A stretch of 64,000 nt of DNA from Fratercula arctica (lineage: Eukaryota > Chordata > Aves > Charadriiformes > Alcidae): contig CANTUZ010000002.1 in NCBI GenBank assembly GCA_947846985.1, forward strand, positions 155,429,889-155,493,888, in the 5' to 3' direction. Every line of letters begins with the position of its first letter. The first letter of the stretch is position 1. Below are positions 59,235 through 64,000 of the stretch, one piece after another. The translations under genes and the position numbers were made by a program. Under the pieces are notes generated by a model that was not told where the DNA came from, made no database searches, and saw only the letters and a program-made list of their open reading frames with translations.

Positions 59235-61702
59235 AGAAGAGACAATTAACCAGTGCACAAGGTCTCAGTCCTGTGAATAAAAACTGAACTGGAGACCTTT
59301 CCACTGGTGCTGATCAATGAAAACAAAAATACCAACAAGCACAAAACATCAACAAGCAACCTGGGGCCTGCAGGGGGTTGCCAAGAGGAAGGTCAAACTC
59401 CCCCAGGTTTCCCTGCAGATCATGTGAGGGCATCACCCCTGCAGGGTCTGCTGTCTGTATAACCTCCCTGCACCACCTCCCCTTATATGGTACATGGCAA
59501 ATGATGAAATGCTGCCTACACTGACCTGGGATTTTCCTTTGTTTCTCAACATCTTTATCAGGGTTGGCTTTGCCAAGGGACAAAAGTCCCCGCTTAAATG
59601 ACAGTTTGATTTAGGTTTTGTTCTTCTTCCTCTACATATACTTTCAGATGGGTAAACTTACATGTATCTTGTGTGAGGAAGTCTTTGGATCGGGGAACAA
59701 GTTGCTTAAGGCTGTTCCCAAGACATTTCTGTTAAATTGGAGTGGACATACCCCAGAAATGTTTAACTTGACAGAGACTCCACAGAAACTACTCCACAAT
59801 TTTCATCTTGATTTTTAAGAATCATTTTGCTAGAACCATTAAGCTTGGCTTTAATAATATTCCCAATTCATATCATAGAGGCTTTATTGTTTCAAGCACC
59901 GAACATGATAGCATGAGAAAAGGTCTGATCAGAGCAGTGGTTTTAGGCTTTCCGGAGTACATGAGCTTTTGTTATGTTTAGGAGAAGTAGATAAAAATGG
60001 TATTCTCTTCTACTGAAAAACTGACAATGTTCAGAATAGATGTAATTATTGTAGATGCCACTCTAGAAAATGGGAATTAGCACCTCTCGTTATGATGAAC
60101 AGCTCTAAAGAGAAATTTCTTCATTGCTATGTAGTACACAATGGACAGTCTATTTGCAGCTGTACTTTCTTGTGCATTATCTAGACAATGGCAAGTAATT
60201 AAAAATATTGAAGGAACTGCAATATCTAATATGTTCAGACTTGTGGGGTTATGAGGTTGCCTGTTAACTTTTACTACTTACTGTGGCAATATGCAATACG
60301 AGCTATATCAGCTTTCTTTTATTTGAATTCAGGCAGTTACCATTCCCAGTCATCCCATCCTTGGCTGCATGTTCCATTTAGGCATCTGCTGTTCTCGAAG
60401 AGAAACAATGCCAGATCACACAGGAGGTTTTGGAGACTCCTTTTGTTTAGCTGTTGACTATGAAACATAGCTAGAATCTCATCCAAACTGATAACCCAGT
60501 GTTTTTGAGAGTCATGACTTTTTATAATGGTGTCTAATTAGTTGTTAACCAAAAAGTATTATAAAGTTCATGGTAATGCAAGAAGGAAAAAGCTTTTTCC
60601 ACACACTTCTTGCAGGAAGGATGTTTTATCCAATTGTTTCCTCAATACTATTGTCCATAACAGCATGTAGCACATGCTGAAGAGAAGGACTGCAAGATAT
60701 TGCTGGTCCTTTGCTTTGCTCGGATGATGAATGGCTTGAAGATTCTAGTACCTGAAGCCACATTACAAAGTCTTGGCAGAGCTTGATGATTAAGAGTCTA
60801 TTGCCAGGTGTCAAAAGAGGTTCCTTTCTCATCAGCCAGTGGGTTACGTGAGAATATCGCAATCTTAATGCCTGCTTGCCCTGTGCTCCCTGAGCTGTAG
60901 AAGGCTAATTCTAGGGCTGCCAGTTTGTATTTTCATGCCTTCCCAGTATCGTTTTGGCTTCATAAACACTTAGCTCATCCTGCAACATGCTGGGAAGTGG
61001 TGGAACAACCCTCCCTGTCAAATTTTTTTTGGCATGGTACCTGTTACTGCTGCTGCGTGTATCTTTTAAGTGGAAAAATTGTATTCACCTATAAAATACT
61101 TACAAAAATATTTATAAAACTATTTTTAAAAGTAACACAATTAATCGTGAAACCAAGTGCAGCTGATGCTTACACTGTATGTCAGGAGCGCAATGAATCA
61201 GCTCACCGAAAGGCCACATGATCACCACTAACTTCCCACACCAAAGGAGTGAGTGGGAGCATGTGTCTGGGGACAAAGGCTGCAGTGGCCACTTGTTAGA
61301 TCTGCCAGGCTACATCACGACGCAATCTCCTGACACTGCTTTGTCACTTGATCTATCTCTTAGCTTAGACAATAGGAACTACAGTGCCAGTGTCGATATT
61401 GAGTACGAGCAATGGTTAGTAATCCCAGATCCTCTGGATCTTAACACGTGATTTTCTACCTCTTGAATGAAGAGCGCGTTATAATTACATTGCGTTGTGA
61501 AAGCCAACCATGTAACAAAGACATGCGGCGGAAAGCGGCAGTTACGAAACAGCTTGTATTACCACCCTGCCTTGCTGACATGAACATTTATGCTTACAAG
61601 TGGTACTGTCCAGCCCCACAGTAATCCATTAGACATATCTAATACATGGAAAGGCAAATTTTATGGTTGTGTAATTTTGTTTCTTCCAAATCTCATGATG
61701 AT

Positions 61703-61723
61703 TTTTATTTATTTATTTATTTT
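61703..61723. repeat. (TTTA)n short tandem repeat
   Basis: About four TTTA units flanked by T runs, in intron. Confidence 0.95.
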
Positions 61724-64000
61724 GTATTAAACAATTGTAGAGAACAAAAATATCCAGAAGAAAAAACATTTATATGGAAATAAGACACATATCTCAACAA
61801 AAAGTATTGTACTGTCTTCCAGTGTTTTAACTTCCACAAATTCCAGTTAGTTTGGACAGGAAGGATGGAGCCATACCCTAAAGATAGCTACATCTGCTGG
61901 AGACTGATTCCATAATGGCATAAACTTATACAGGAACAGAAAATGAGATCAAAACATCTCCTACAATTCAGTTTTGTTCTAAAATATCAGAATAGTCCCA
62001 TCTGACTTTAAAGTCTGTAGTGTCATGCCCTGGTACGCTGTCACTTCTCTAGGACTGCTTTGACTTGTCTGCTCTTGAATCTTCATGTAATTGTCTACTT
62101 TCTGTTCATTTAGATGTTCGTTTTTCCATTTTGTTACTTTTTTGCTGCTTCAGAAACTATGAGGCAATTTCAGCAAAATATACATTTCTCAACAGTACTA
62201 GTTATTGCAGCTAATGACATGGAAAATGGCAGAAAGGAAATTCACATGCCATTTATTTTTCAGCTTTATATGACTGTAGAACAAGATATAAAAGAGCTAG
62301 GAGGTCAAATCAAGGAATACACCTTGTCAGAGACTTACAAGATTTCAATACTAAACACCACAAGCTGGATGAAACCTCCTCTGGGAAGTTTCTATAGGTG
62401 GGAGTAATGGTCACTTTCTGAAAATCAAATCCCTTTTAATGGGCTTGTAGGTTGGTACTTAAATACTGACGGTGTGAAAGACCTTCAGCCTTTTCATAAA
62501 TGTTAATCCAGAATTTTTATTTCACCTTAAATTATCTCAGCAATGGCATCAGTGACTTGACTCTGACTAGCTTAAAGTAGGTACTGCTCATGGTCAGATA
62601 ATTTAAAACTGTTATCTGGACCACAGAGTCTCTATTAATTGTGAACCTTGTAAGGACGTTTTTAGACTCCTCCCACATTCATTTCAGGGTACTAAGGAAA
62701 GCTGGTATAAACCTTCTTTAGTAACCTAGAAGTTCTGATCCTGAACAAAAAAGAAAAATGACTTTAAAATGAGTAAGTATATTCAGAGCTCAGGAAAGGT
62801 ACTAGTCTGATGAATTTGGAGCCTGGAGTTCTTTATTTAAGCAGAGATGACTGTACTGCAGACCAGCTGGCAGAAGTGTCTCATCGCTGTAGGGGGCTGA
62901 AACTATTTCATTCCCCTTCCACGTTTCACCTTTGTCTACTTCCCTGAGACAATCAGCAAGGGTCGCTAGTCAGTGGAAGCTGTGATAATGGCTTTTTCTT
63001 TTTTTTTATTAGACACTTCTCTCTTTAGCAAGGAGCTGAGAACATGGGAGGCACAGGTCACCAAAGCCTGATCAATGAGCTGTCAATCAGACCCGTTTAC
63101 TATCGACCAGCACAGCATTTGAACAGCCTGGTTTATAGATGAAAAAACCATACAGATTTTCAGAAAGTAGTTTTATTACTAGTGAATCCTACTAGGGAGG
63201 GGAAATAGAGGTTTCCTTCTCACCTATTTCTTCTAGGGAAAGCTCCCATGCCTGAAGTCCTGACACTCTTTGGGATTATTTTTCCCCTGTATAAATTGCA
63301 GTTCAGAGCCTGATTCCCATCTCTCCAGCATTGGCTGTAAATCTTGCTATTCTGTTTGAGTCCATGTGACTACTCCAGATTTGCAAAGAATGAGAGAGAG
63401 GGCAAAGAATGATTTTTATCTTCATTTTATCTTAGATTTCTACTTGAAGGCAAAATGTGGGGATCATGCTCTGATGATGAGAAACAAACATCAGCAGCAA
63501 ATGTGAAGGAGCAACATCTGAAATCTGACATGCAAAATGTTGTGTTTCCTACTGCAAGTGGGTCAAGCAGATGGGGTGTTTTGAGACAAGAAGACGTAGA
63601 AAATATACATGTTGGTCCTGTGATGTGTTCCCTGGTACCTACAAAAGCATAAGTGCATGTAAAGATTGCTTCCCCTCACCCCAATAAGGAGGAAAGTCTG
63701 TCAACGGACTTAAGAAACAGGTCACCTACTGAATCACAATATGTGTATGGATTGTGAAGAACAATATACATATTCCTTCACTTGTTGAATTAACTAGTGT
63801 GTTATACTTTGGTACTTGGAGGATCAAACTCAAAGGAGCAATGCCAAGAAAAAATTCCTATTGGGCTTTTGGTTCTTTAAAGAAAGGCACCAAGATTAAA
63901 GAAAGTTTTGATAACTGTGAAACAATTCTGAGCACCTCACATTCAACAGATTGTTTCCTATAAAGAAAAAAAGCTGACTAAAATGCAATATTTAATCAGA

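Larger units (their letters stand above)
53245..64000 (-). other. ADCY8: ADCY8 upstream intron (partial, runs off right edge)
   Basis: At least 10.7 kb of intron upstream of the pre-C1a exon. It contains an old CR1-like fragment (about 55365-55575), a T21 run at 59214, a (TTTA)n tract at 61703 and a GC-richer stretch at 59350-59490. No earlier ADCY8 exon or separate gene was recognised. The 110- and 118-codon overlapping frames at 57413-57848 have no visible domain. Confidence 0.8.

Noticed and set aside
53245..64000. Search for the preceding ADCY8 exon (ending near ENQRQ)
   Set aside because: No minus-strand sequence with this ending and a phase-0 donor was found, so the exon is presumably to the right of the window.
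1..64000. Endogenous retrovirus, tRNA, rRNA, CRISPR array or bacterial-type operon
   Set aside because: No LTR pair, primer-binding site, gag/pol motifs other than the CR1 RT, cloverleaf pattern, or regularly spaced repeats were seen.

Overview
The window looks like bird nuclear DNA. It is AT-rich and mostly non-coding, and it carries several CR1 LINE copies whose 3' ends have the avian-type 8-bp terminal repeat (ATTCTATG or ATTCTGTG). No bacterial operons, plasmid genes, rRNA, tRNA or CRISPR arrays are visible. The species cannot be named from the sequence alone.

The only host gene I can support is ADCY8, the Ca2+/calmodulin-stimulated adenylyl cyclase 8, on the minus strand. Eight internal exons run from high to low coordinates: 53244-53114, 50466-50355, 38406-38279, 27639-27481, 23350-23080, 16893-16696, 8451-8351 and 3362-3161. 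All have AG acceptors and GT donors, all phases agree, and together they give 1302 bp, or 434 uninterrupted codons. From memory this corresponds to about residues 368-801 of the human protein. It covers the helix before C1a, the whole C1a catalytic domain with both metal-binding aspartates, the C1b region, and transmembrane segments 7 to 9. The first exon(s), with the N-terminus and TM1-6, lie beyond 64000. The exons for TM10-12 and C2 lie before position 1.

The introns hold the rest. The youngest-looking insertion (12100-13661, plus strand) is a 5'-truncated CR1 that keeps a 482-codon open reverse-transcriptase frame. Other CR1 pieces lie at 20532-20750, 28081-28233, 29970-30527, 30560-31144, 33118-33198, 43790-44180 and 44569-45108. 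Much older, diverged CR1/L3-like fragments are recognisable at about 6650-6895, 47080-47880 and 55365-55575. Simple repeats include an (ATTCT)n tract at the end of one CR1.

No new biological system is evident. The most notable points are the 66-codon phase-0 exon with a weak donor, which matches the exon skipped in the mammalian AC8-C splice form; the long open RT frame; the pentanucleotide tract; and a few GC-richer intronic patches with no explanation.
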